Positions 42,475 to 51,378 of a DNA stretch of 64,000 nucleotides are shown here, in pieces. The DNA lies in NCBI GenBank assembly GCA_001899685.1, contig MKWG01000031.1, positions 2,355 to 66,354 on the forward strand, written 5' to 3'. The position numbers and the translations under genes were made by a program. The DNA is from Sphingobacteriales bacterium 44-15. Its GTDB lineage: Bacteria; Bacteroidota; Bacteroidia; Chitinophagales; Chitinophagaceae. The stretch's first letter is position 1; the number at the start of each line of letters is the position of its first letter. Under the pieces are notes generated by a model, which was given only the letters and a program-made list of their open reading frames with translations, was not told the DNA's origin and ran no database searches.

Positions 42475-43497
42475 TTAATAAATACTTTTGGAATGGTATA
42501 CCTTATCTTCTTTGGCATTTCTTACAGAAATAGTAAATCCCTTCTGTAATGCATAAGCGCCATACTGACCTTTCTTATTGAGCGCTACAAATCCAACCTG
42601 GATATTCTTGGCTTTTTCCGGGTTGCGTTTTATGATCCTCTGCACAGCTTCCTTACATGCATTTTCGGGGCTGTGGCCCTGCCGCATCAGCTCCACCACC
42701 AGGTGAGAGCCTACTATACGGATCACCTCTTCCCCCACTCCCGAAGAAGTAGCAGATCCTACTTCATTATCCACATACAATCCTGCACCTATGATGGGAG
42801 AGTCGCCTACGCGCCCGTGCATTTTGAATGCCATACCGCTGGTAGTGCATGCGCCGCCGAGATTGCCTTTTGCATCCATAGCCAGCATACCAATAGTGTC
42901 GTGATTGTTGGGACCGCCGGGCATCGGGTCGTGATCTTTGTCGAACAGCTTGTTCTCGATATTCATCACCGGCTCATATTTTGCCGTTTTCAACCATTCT
43001 TTCCATGCTTTTTCGCTGGCCGGGGTAAGCAGGTTTTCTTTTTTAAATCCATTAGCAAGCGCGAACTGGAGGGCACCATCGCCGGCAAGTACTATATGTG
43101 GTGTTTTTTCCATCACTAATCTTGCCACAGATATGGCATGTGTAATATGTTCCAGCGCCATCACTGAGCCGCAGTTATAAAACTCATCCATGATACAGGC
43201 ATCGAGCGTTACATGCCCATCCCTGTCGGGCAGTCCTCCATAACCTATGGTTTGATTCGAAGGATCTGCTTCCGGGATCTTTACACCGGCTTCCACTGCA
43301 TCCAGGGCTCTGCCTTTTGCTGCAAGTATCTTCCAGGCTTCCGCATTAGCTGTTTTGCCAAAATCCCAGGTAGATACTACTACCGGCTGGTCAATGACCG
43401 GGGCAGGCAGAACAGATTGTGCTAAAATTTTCTTATTCCCTGCAATGACCACAGAACCAAGAACGGATGCTTGTATAAATTTTCTCCGGGATGACAT
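42475..43497 (-). CDS. N4-(beta-N-acetylglucosaminyl)-L-asparaginase (glycosylasparaginase)
   Basis: A 340-residue Ntn-hydrolase that splits the GlcNAc-Asn bond of glyco-asparagine. The ATG at 43497 gives MSSRRKFIQASVLGSVVIAG, a twin-arginine signal, so the enzyme is exported folded. The autocleavage site is NNHDTIGM, which makes T201 the N-terminal nucleophile of the beta chain. GGACTTSGMAFKMHGRVGDSPIIGAG forms the substrate pocket. It lies 99 bases after the lipoprotein gene of the second SusC/SusD region, behind a hairpin terminator. With the GH29 fucosidase it points to N-glycan use. A partial second copy lies at 40760. Confidence 0.92.
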   Translation of the reverse strand: MSSRRKFIQASVLGSVVIAGNKKILAQSVLPAPVIDQPVVVSTWDFGKTANAEAWKILAAKGRALDAVEAGVKIPEADPSNQTIGYGGLPDRDGHVTLDACIMDEFYNCGSVMALEHITHAISVARLVMEKTPHIVLAGDGALQFALANGFKKENLLTPASEKAWKEWLKTAKYEPVMNIENKLFDKDHDPMPGGPNNHDTIGMLAMDAKGNLGGACTTSGMAFKMHGRVGDSPIIGAGLYVDNEVGSATSSGVGEEVIRIVGSHLVVELMRQGHSPENACKEAVQRIIKRNPEKAKNIQVGFVALNKKGQYGAYALQKGFTISVRNAKEDKVYHSKSIY

Positions 43498-43539
43498 CAA
43501 TTGTGATTTTAATAATATCGAAATTAGTTTATTAAAGCG

Positions 43540-43570
43540 AAGACCGGCCAATTTTAATTGGACCGGTCTT
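43540..43570 (-). terminator. Hairpin between the lipoprotein and asparaginase genes
   Basis: AAGACCGGCCAATT and AATTGGACCGGTCTT pair over 14 positions with a one-base bulge and a two-base loop. On the minus strand the following bases (CGCTTTAATAAAC) are only weakly U-rich. It lies 27 bases after the lipoprotein stop, so it probably ends or attenuates the susCD transcript before the asparaginase gene. Confidence 0.65.
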
Positions 43571-43596
43571 TACATTGAACAGGACAAAAATCATAT

Positions 43597-44529
43597 TTAC
43601 ATTGCTCCTATTTCGGCAAAAAAAGTATGGTTGGTATTATCTTTTGTTTCAGTAACAGTAATCCTGAAATATTGTGCAACCACATCTTCGTCAAAATAAA
43701 TATACTGCTTATCATTCGTTACCGCCAGGGTATATGAGCCTTCATCTGACCAGGCGCTGCCATTGCTGCTCGTGGCAACGGTTACTTTGGTAGCTGCCCC
43801 GCCACTGGCGCCCTGCCTGTTTATCAACCATATGCCATGCATTGTTTGCGCCTCCTGCATGTCTATAGATATATGATGTGGCAGAGGCGGGTTTGCCCCA
43901 TCCCATTGTGTATGCCAGAAAGTGGTCAAAACATTATCAAGTACAAAAACAGCCCTCCCGTTATTAGGACCTTCCCCGGTGGCTTCCTCAGAATCAAAAT
44001 CATGTATTGACCAGCCTGTTCTGTCAAAATCTTTTAAAGTGGGTTTAATAATGTAATATATTTTAGAAGAGCTTTCGCTAACACCTGCTCCCCCCGTAAT
44101 TACAACAGGAAGAATATAAGTATTCCTGTAATTAAGACTCTGAGTGTTGAATGTAAGGCTAACATCGGAAGAGACCTGTTGGCCATTTGGAATTGTAACA
44201 GTATTGCCCGAAAGTTCATATGCTGATGAGGGCAGAATTATATATTCTTTATTATAAGCTGCATTATATGCATCAACAAGTGCATTATTTACTTCCAATG
44301 AAACCTGCACATCCTGCTTTGTGGCTACCCCAGATGCTACATTCAATTTGGTACTATGATCCATATCCTCAACAACCCAGCTATTAAAAGACACCTGTTG
44401 AGATGTAGCCTGCAATATATAAATGCCGGCCGATTCTCCGGGTCTGCCGCCTACTTTATCAGATTCTTCCTTTGTACAACCTGCAGTAAGCACAAAGAAG
44501 ATTATAAAAAAATTAAAGTATTGTTTCAT
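43597..44529 (-). CDS. DUF1735 / F5-8C (discoidin) domain lipoprotein
   Basis: A 310-residue surface lipoprotein (lipobox LTAGC, Cys at 18). Residues about 30-165 form a DUF1735 (BT_3987-type) beta domain (VSLEVNNALVDAYNAAYNKE, ILPSSAYEL). Residues about 175-310 form an F5/8 type C carbohydrate-binding domain (VFVLDNVLTTFWHTQWDGA, HHISIDMQEAQTMHGIWL, QYFRITVTE). Such proteins act as accessory glycan binders of SusC/SusD systems. It is the last gene of the run SusC-SusD-lipoprotein, 54 bases after SusD. Confidence 0.82.
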   Translation of the reverse strand: MKQYFNFFIIFFVLTAGCTKEESDKVGGRPGESAGIYILQATSQQVSFNSWVVEDMDHSTKLNVASGVATKQDVQVSLEVNNALVDAYNAAYNKEYIILPSSAYELSGNTVTIPNGQQVSSDVSLTFNTQSLNYRNTYILPVVITGGAGVSESSSKIYYIIKPTLKDFDRTGWSIHDFDSEEATGEGPNNGRAVFVLDNVLTTFWHTQWDGANPPLPHHISIDMQEAQTMHGIWLINRQGASGGAATKVTVATSSNGSAWSDEGSYTLAVTNDKQYIYFDEDVVAQYFRITVTETKDNTNHTFFAEIGAM

Positions 44530-44583
44530 AACTTATGATTAATATGAAATGTTTATTTGTGTTTACTCAAAACAGTTATTTGA

Positions 44584-46191
44584 CTATGGCATAAACCAGG
44601 GTTTCACGGCTTTGTCATCTGTTCCGCCTGTAGCAGTCTTCCAGTTGTCATAATTAGACGAGATCTCTCCAGTTGGGTATACCAGCCTGTTCATATTTAA
44701 AGACTCACTGGTGGAGGCAAGCGGAACATTAGGCGTTGCATAACCTGTCCTGCGTTGTAATGTCCATGCGTCAAACGGCTGGTGAAATAATGCGATCCAG
44801 CTTTGTTTATAAATCTGTTTCAAGGCATCAGCCGGCGTGGCACTATATGCCACAGCAGGATTTGATAACATAGCATTTAATTCAGAAACAGTAGGCTCAG
44901 CGGCAGGTCTATTGACAGTCCATACTGAAGAACCATTCGCCAGCATAAACCAGAACTTAACAGAAGAAGTGATACCTTCTTCATAAAATTGCTCAGCCAT
45001 AGCAGGATTAGCGGTTACTCCACCAATACCTCTGTTATAAATTTCGGCCTTTAAAAAACTTACTTCCGCACCTGTTATAAATAAATCAGGGAAAGTTTTG
45101 TCGCCTACATAATAAATATTCAAAGGGGAATAATAATAGTCACCAGTGGGATCCCATGTAGTCAATCTTACATCAGCGTAGGGATCATTATTTTTCCCAT
45201 TAACTGTACCATTAGTTGTTTCTGCCAGCGTGCCATTTGGAGGATTCTGAGGATATGGTTTCCATTTCCCATCGCTGTTAGGTTCAAAGAAGATTTTTGT
45301 ACGAAGATCAAAGATGCCTGAACCGTCTTCTGCATTAGAACTGGACATAGCTTCCCAAATGGTAGATCCCATACGCACATAAGCATTACCTCTAAAGGCG
45401 CCGGCCCTGTCAATCAGGAGCCCTGCAACATTAGTGGTTCCAAGAAAATCATCAGGTCCCAGCAACGGCTTGGTTAATGCTTCAGCAATAATGGCGTCTG
45501 CTGCAGCGGAATTCTTTTCACGCATCACTAAGGCATACCTGAGCCGTAGTGAGTTTGCAAACTTTATCCAGGTAGGGATATCATTTTTAAACAATGTTTC
45601 ACCCGGTCCCATTGACACCTGATCTGAAGCGGTTGTAAAATTATCAACACTCCATTTCAGATCTTCCAGGGCTGCAGTAAAGATACCGGACTGATCATCG
45701 TATACCGGCCTGTAATATTCAGCACCATAAAAAGACTTGCCCGCTTCACTATACGGCATATTGCCATAAAGTGTGGTGTTTCTTAAAGTTTTAAAAGCCA
45801 TAAGTGTAGTAAGCATTGCTTTTATATTAGTCATTTTAGCTGCAGCGGTATCGGCATCGATGAGATCTAATGTTTTCCTGTAATCAGCAAGAGCAAAATA
45901 ATAGTTCTCCCATATTCCCCCAACTGAATTATCTAACCGATAGCCGGAGGCAGAATAGTTAGCGGCCAACTGAGTAGCCTGATATAAAAACGATGAAAAC
46001 AGTCCCCGTCCGTTTTCTGTCATTCCTGAAGCTATATTATTATAAAGCTCCGGAATTTTAGCAACATAAGTCTTATTGTCCCAGGGCTTGTTCAGATCGC
46101 CGAAATCCTTTTTACAGGAAGATATAATCATTACCACTGAGCATGCAAGCATCACCGGCAATAAAGGTCTTTTTATATATTTACTTTTCAT
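44584..46191 (-). CDS. SusD/RagB-family lipoprotein
   Basis: A 535-residue SusD-like_2 protein. Signal with lipobox ISSC (Cys about 26) then KKDFGDLNKPWDN. TPR-type helices frame the ligand site; the block FNSLRLRYA-like IPTWIKFANSLRLRYALVMRE and the C-terminal QSWIALFHQPFDAWTLQRRTG are family signatures. It follows its SusC partner by 18 bases. The ligand is presumed to be a glycan or glycopeptide from the locus context. Confidence 0.88.
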   Translation of the reverse strand: MKSKYIKRPLLPVMLACSVVMIISSCKKDFGDLNKPWDNKTYVAKIPELYNNIASGMTENGRGLFSSFLYQATQLAANYSASGYRLDNSVGGIWENYYFALADYRKTLDLIDADTAAAKMTNIKAMLTTLMAFKTLRNTTLYGNMPYSEAGKSFYGAEYYRPVYDDQSGIFTAALEDLKWSVDNFTTASDQVSMGPGETLFKNDIPTWIKFANSLRLRYALVMREKNSAAADAIIAEALTKPLLGPDDFLGTTNVAGLLIDRAGAFRGNAYVRMGSTIWEAMSSSNAEDGSGIFDLRTKIFFEPNSDGKWKPYPQNPPNGTLAETTNGTVNGKNNDPYADVRLTTWDPTGDYYYSPLNIYYVGDKTFPDLFITGAEVSFLKAEIYNRGIGGVTANPAMAEQFYEEGITSSVKFWFMLANGSSVWTVNRPAAEPTVSELNAMLSNPAVAYSATPADALKQIYKQSWIALFHQPFDAWTLQRRTGYATPNVPLASTSESLNMNRLVYPTGEISSNYDNWKTATGGTDDKAVKPWFMP

Positions 46192-46209
46192 ATTCTGTAG
46201 AATTATTAG

Positions 46210-49200
46210 TTAGAATTGAGCTTTCAGACTTATCCCGAGAGATCTGATACTTGGCATACCAGACCATTGAAGCCCTTGTCCATTACCTATTCCATTAATT
46301 GCTTCAGGATTCAGATGATCCGGCAAACTTGAATAAATGTAAAACAGGTTTCTGCCGATAATCGATACAGATAAATTCTGGAAAATCTTGGTTGAATTGA
46401 TAATGTTCTGAGGCAAACTATACGACAAAGCAACCTCTCTCATTTTAACCCACGAATTTTCGAATACAGACAAACTTCTTGGCCTGTTAAGATGCGTCCA
46501 TCCAGTATAAGAACCTGCATATTTATAAATAGGATTTACTATTCTTGTATTCATTTCATCATCATCTATATTATATCCCTCCATTATTACGCCTACATTG
46601 GCAGTTGTACCATCGGGAAACATATAAGGCAGGCCTCCGCCATTTCTTTCAACTACCGTTTCAGGAGATATACCGCTTCCCATTGCAGTAGAATGATCGA
46701 ATGAATAAATATCTCCGCCTAACTTAAAGTCTACCAATCCATAAAGGCTGAAGTTTTTATAACGGATTGTATTACCAATACCACCTGTAAGTTTAGGCGC
46801 AGCATTACCAATTGCTACCGGCTCGTTAGTGGCCTTATATAAAGTACCCACTACATTGCCTGCATTATCTTTTACATTATACAATAACCTGTTTCCTTCT
46901 TTATCTCTTTCAAAGTCGGTTCCATAAATGGTTCCATAACTTTCACCTGGTGTTACTTTCATAAATACACCCAAATTCCCAAATACATCAGCTATCCTCA
47001 GCTCACGTATACCGGGAGCCAGGGATACAACCTTGTTCTCATTTTTGGCGCCATTAACCGTAAGATTCCAACTGAAATTTCTGTTTCTGACTACTGCTGC
47101 GTTGATGATAAATTCTACTCCCCTGTTAGTCAACTCACCTGAATTAAAGGTAACTCCCGTGGCGCCTGAGGATGGCGCTATATCAGCAGACAATATCTGA
47201 TTCTGCGATCTTATGCTGTAATATGTAAAATCAAGATTGATCCTGTCCTGAAAAAAGCCTAAGCTTGCTCCCACTTCTACAGAGCTGGATGTTTGGAATC
47301 CTAATTCCTCGGGGCTCAAAGTAGCGGGTATTGAATTGGTAGGATATCCTCCGAATGAGCCTACATCGTATGTAAAGCCAAGTTTATATGGATCAGAGGC
47401 ATTAGCACTTTCACCATAAGCCAGCCTGAGTTTACCATAAGAAAGTACATTGCTTAAACTACCCATATTCAATGCATCGGTGAAAACAAACCCGAGGCTG
47501 GCTGAAGGATAAAATGTAGAATTCTTACTTGGTGTTAAAGTTGAGTTGACATCATTTCTTCCCGTAACATCAAGAAATAAATAATTTTTATAGCTCAAAT
47601 TTAACATTCCCAGCAATGATTGCGATTCCACCTCATATCTTCTTTCACCTGCATAATATTTATCTTTATTTGACCTGTCTACATCAACAATATTGTTAAG
47701 TGAGTAAACATCAGGCACTAAGAATTTCCCGCCGTTCTTACCATATACACCGGTAGATCTATTGCTATATGCATTGAACATCGCAGAAACGCTGGCATTA
47801 AACCCATTAAAGAAAAGGTCGTTTTTATGAGCGGTGACCATCAGGTCTGTATTCAATAATTTATCTTTGTCAATGTTTTTCTCAAAGTATCCTCCGGAAA
47901 CTTTATCTGAGTTAGTTGTATTATTAATTGTTTCAAACCTGGTAGCAATCAAATTTGCAGAAGTCCTTACAAATGCATTTAACCAGGGAGTGATCTCAGC
48001 GTTCAGTTTGATAGTAGAAATCAGCTCATCCCTGTTCAAACGACTGTTTTGTTCATAAAATTTCCAGTAAAGGTCTCGGCTGTATTCCTGATGAGGGTAT
48101 GCTGAGCCAAAATCATGCTTTGAGCCGTCCGGATTTTTATAATATTGATATTCCAATGGTTTATATTCTCTCGACATTCCATAAATGGAAAATTTAGCCC
48201 AGGAATTGTTTGTTCCTATTTCCGGCGTATTCAACCTGAAACTTTGATTATACGCCACATTTATTTCTGCGCTGATCGCTTTTGAAATTTTAAGATTTGA
48301 TCCTAAAGCGAAGTTGGTATTATTATTATTGGTATTAGGTACTACTGCAGTCCCGTCTGTTCTTGAAGCAGACAAACGGACTGTTCCAAAGTCACCGCCG
48401 CCGGAAAAGGAAACATTGTGTGTTGTTTCATTACCTTGCCTATAGTAAGCTTCCCTGTTATCTGGCTGAGGGGAATAGGGTCTTAATTCACCATCCCACC
48501 AGCGCACCATCTGCCCGTTTAACCGGGGTCCCCATGATGAACTTGCGCCAAACCAGCTAAAGATATCTGCTGTATAAAAACCGCCGGGGATGGTGCCGTG
48601 GGAACCGCCTATACCCGAGCCCCCGGTTCCATAACTGGACCCACCATATAAGGTGGGTAAATAGTATTCACCGGTACTGGTTTTCGGCAATTCCGGGTTC
48701 GCAGTCCATAAACCTGCGGCAAAACCTCCGCCATATTCATTCTGCAAATCCTGGAACCTGTAAACATTGTTGAAATTGGTGCTGAAGTTATAGTTAACGC
48801 CTATGCCTTTAAGACGGGAACCCTTTTTGCTGGTTATCAATATTACTCCGTTAGCCCCTCTTGCACCGTACAAAGCTGCCGCATTTGGCCCTTTTAAAAC
48901 TGAAACAGTTTCAATATTATCCATATTCAGGTAACTCAGATAATTTCCCCAATCCCGCATGCCATCTGCTACCTCTATGTTGGATTGTGCCAGGGGTTTA
49001 TTATCTATTATGGCACCATCTATTACTATCAGCGGCTGATTATTACCGGTAACAGTATTATTGCCTCTTATTACTATCCTTGAAGACGCATTGTTTAATC
49101 CATTGCTGGTTGAGATATTCAATCCTGCAACTTTTCCCATTAATCCCTGTGCAACATCTACGGGGGCAGCAACGGTAACATCTTCTGCTTTCACCTGCTG

Positions 49201-49578
49201 TACAGCAAACCCGATTGAGCGCTTATCCCGCTTTACACCCAAAGCCGTTACCACTACCTCATCCATATTAGCCGCAGAAGATGACAATTCTATATCAAAA
49301 GTTGTTCCACTACCCGGTTTCAATTCTTTGGTAGTGAACCCAACTGAGCTAATCACAAGCACCGGGTTTTTACCGGTTACCGTAATATTGTAATGGCCAT
49401 TTTCATCAGTGATTGTTGACAGTGGAGTACCTTTTACATAAATGGTTGCAGCAGCTAAAGCTGCACCTTTCTCATCTTTTACCGTGCCGGAAATCTTTCT
49501 GCTTTCCTGGGCAAAAGAGATGATGCTGCCTGTTCCTAAAAAAAGAACAAGCAGCAATCTTAATGACAATGCTCTCAT
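46210..49578 (-). CDS. SusC/RagA-family TonB-linked outer-membrane transporter
   Basis: A 1122-residue transporter: signal peptide (about 1-23), carboxypeptidase-regulatory domain (ISGTVKDEKGAALAAATIYV), plug start (DEVVVTALGVKRDKRSIGFA), plug with NNQPLIVIDGAIIDNKPLAQ and VLKGPNAAALYGARGANGVI, then the barrel ending ISLKAQF, with the C-terminal Phe typical of outer-membrane barrels. It is the partner of the SusD at 44584. A 106-base spacer to the upstream SusD gene could hold its own promoter, but no consensus was found. Confidence 0.93.
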   Translation of the reverse strand: MRALSLRLLLVLFLGTGSIISFAQESRKISGTVKDEKGAALAAATIYVKGTPLSTITDENGHYNITVTGKNPVLVISSVGFTTKELKPGSGTTFDIELSSSAANMDEVVVTALGVKRDKRSIGFAVQQVKAEDVTVAAPVDVAQGLMGKVAGLNISTSNGLNNASSRIVIRGNNTVTGNNQPLIVIDGAIIDNKPLAQSNIEVADGMRDWGNYLSYLNMDNIETVSVLKGPNAAALYGARGANGVILITSKKGSRLKGIGVNYNFSTNFNNVYRFQDLQNEYGGGFAAGLWTANPELPKTSTGEYYLPTLYGGSSYGTGGSGIGGSHGTIPGGFYTADIFSWFGASSSWGPRLNGQMVRWWDGELRPYSPQPDNREAYYRQGNETTHNVSFSGGGDFGTVRLSASRTDGTAVVPNTNNNNTNFALGSNLKISKAISAEINVAYNQSFRLNTPEIGTNNSWAKFSIYGMSREYKPLEYQYYKNPDGSKHDFGSAYPHQEYSRDLYWKFYEQNSRLNRDELISTIKLNAEITPWLNAFVRTSANLIATRFETINNTTNSDKVSGGYFEKNIDKDKLLNTDLMVTAHKNDLFFNGFNASVSAMFNAYSNRSTGVYGKNGGKFLVPDVYSLNNIVDVDRSNKDKYYAGERRYEVESQSLLGMLNLSYKNYLFLDVTGRNDVNSTLTPSKNSTFYPSASLGFVFTDALNMGSLSNVLSYGKLRLAYGESANASDPYKLGFTYDVGSFGGYPTNSIPATLSPEELGFQTSSSVEVGASLGFFQDRINLDFTYYSIRSQNQILSADIAPSSGATGVTFNSGELTNRGVEFIINAAVVRNRNFSWNLTVNGAKNENKVVSLAPGIRELRIADVFGNLGVFMKVTPGESYGTIYGTDFERDKEGNRLLYNVKDNAGNVVGTLYKATNEPVAIGNAAPKLTGGIGNTIRYKNFSLYGLVDFKLGGDIYSFDHSTAMGSGISPETVVERNGGGLPYMFPDGTTANVGVIMEGYNIDDDEMNTRIVNPIYKYAGSYTGWTHLNRPRSLSVFENSWVKMREVALSYSLPQNIINSTKIFQNLSVSIIGRNLFYIYSSLPDHLNPEAINGIGNGQGLQWSGMPSIRSLGISLKAQF

Positions 49579-49684
49579 TGTAGATTGTTTGGAGGTTAAA
49601 AATTGGTTTAATTTTGGTTATGGTTGTTAGTCGGTTGCCAATAGTTTTTTTATTAAGAAATTGTTTTATGTCGGTTAAAAAATA

Positions 49685-51349
49685 TTAATTCCCTCCCCCA
49701 AAATCCGGGGCGTTTTTATCATACCAAATTCTTTGCGTGCTCAAGGTTGTCACGTCCTGTGCATTAGGCGTGAATCCCTGCTCACTTAATGCTGCATTCC
49801 AGTTTGCTCTATTCACCTCTCCGGGATCAGTAGTCCACCAACGGCGTGGGATAGCTTCGGTAAATGGCTCACGGGCATAATAGGTTGATGATTTCTTCGG
49901 ATATCCCGTACGGCGCACCATCACAAAAGCCTCGCTTGCATTCCTATAAAAGTTCAGGTATTCCTGTATATAGATCCGTTCAAGATCGTTTACGCCGTTA
50001 AACTTAACATCATCGCCATTTAAGTAAGTTTCAATTGCAGCCGCACCGTCTCCGGTATAGCCTGTTGCCGACTGTGCAGCTATTGCAATGCTGTTCATAG
50101 TTTTGATAGATGAGGTTACTCCTTTTGTATACCAGTCCCCGGCAGAGCCTTTTGTATTAATGCCATCACCATATCCCTTTTGTATAAACTCGGCTACCAG
50201 CAAACAAGATTCTGCATTCGTTACTATTACATCCGTATAGTTGCCGGTAAGCCCATTCATTTTGGGAGAAAAGAATCGCCTGTTGATAGGCGAGATCAGA
50301 AAGTAGTTGGTGCCGTTTATGGGGAATGCATTGCTGATATATGCAGCAACGGTGGGATTGGTCGTCCAGTCTGCCGGTGCTCCCTGGAACTGGATCTCCG
50401 GATCATTGATATCCATAAATGAGGGAGGAGTGACCCCATTGTCTACAAATATCTGTTTGCTCAATCCATTATCTTCAAAATAAATTGGCAACCGGGGGTC
50501 ATTCGCCTTTTTAAGGAAATTGATAATGGAAGTACTGCCATAGCGAATACTTCTATAGTTGATATCATTTCCAAAAGGTGAAAAATTAGGATTGGTATAA
50601 GATAGCTGGGCCTCATCATTATCAATTGGCCCTACAGCATCCTGCATTACCTGTTTGAATATCTCCTTTGTTTTTGCTGTATTTTGGCTTTCCAACCTTG
50701 CCGCGATCCTCAGCTTGAGCGTATTGGCAAGCTTTATCCACTTTGTCCAGTTGCCTTTATAAAAAATATCAGCAGTACTGATATCCACCTGGTCAGGTAA
50801 CCCTGCATTTGACAGAATACTGATTGAGTTATCGAGTTCAGACAACCAGGTATTAAAAAGTGTTTCCTGGTTATTATATACCGGGCTGTAGTTGCCTTCA
50901 TATCTACCCTGTTCTGCCTCAGTATAGGGAATTGACCCGTTCATATCGGTCACCTTTATACCATGCAATGCCTGGATGATATGAGTAATTGCCGCTATTT
51001 TCTGATAATTGTCTTTGTCTGCCTTTGCTGCGATCTGTCGTCTTACTTCGTACAGGTTGGGCAGGATCTGGCTGTAGTAAACACTATAACGGGCATTTAC
51101 ATTGTTAGTGATCTCATAAGGACTCGCACTCACATGCTGGGTGTAGCGAAACAACTGCTCCATACCTTCCCATATCCATTCTCCGCCATTATAAGTAGCT
51201 AATTTCTCCTGTGAATAGGTGAGCAGATATTTAACATCGGGAGTGGTAACAATGGTTTTATCGGTATTAATATCTCCAAAATTTTTTGTGCAGGAAACAC
51301 CTGTTAATAACAAGGCGCCGGCAATGATATATCGTGATCTGAGTTGCAT
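49685..51349 (-). CDS. SusD/RagB-family lipoprotein
   Basis: A 554-residue SusD-like_2 protein. Signal with lipobox GVSC (Cys about 20) then TKNFGDINTDKTIVTTPDVK. NWTKWIKLANTLKLRIAARLE and the late IYIQEYLNFYRNASEAFVMVRRTGYPKK are family signatures. It follows the SusC at 51379 by 29 bases. It differs clearly from the SusD at 44584, so the two pairs are not a recent duplication. Confidence 0.88.
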   Translation of the reverse strand: MQLRSRYIIAGALLLTGVSCTKNFGDINTDKTIVTTPDVKYLLTYSQEKLATYNGGEWIWEGMEQLFRYTQHVSASPYEITNNVNARYSVYYSQILPNLYEVRRQIAAKADKDNYQKIAAITHIIQALHGIKVTDMNGSIPYTEAEQGRYEGNYSPVYNNQETLFNTWLSELDNSISILSNAGLPDQVDISTADIFYKGNWTKWIKLANTLKLRIAARLESQNTAKTKEIFKQVMQDAVGPIDNDEAQLSYTNPNFSPFGNDINYRSIRYGSTSIINFLKKANDPRLPIYFEDNGLSKQIFVDNGVTPPSFMDINDPEIQFQGAPADWTTNPTVAAYISNAFPINGTNYFLISPINRRFFSPKMNGLTGNYTDVIVTNAESCLLVAEFIQKGYGDGINTKGSAGDWYTKGVTSSIKTMNSIAIAAQSATGYTGDGAAAIETYLNGDDVKFNGVNDLERIYIQEYLNFYRNASEAFVMVRRTGYPKKSSTYYAREPFTEAIPRRWWTTDPGEVNRANWNAALSEQGFTPNAQDVTTLSTQRIWYDKNAPDFGGGN

Positions 51350-51378
51350 CTGAATTGAATTAAGTGTGATGAATGAAA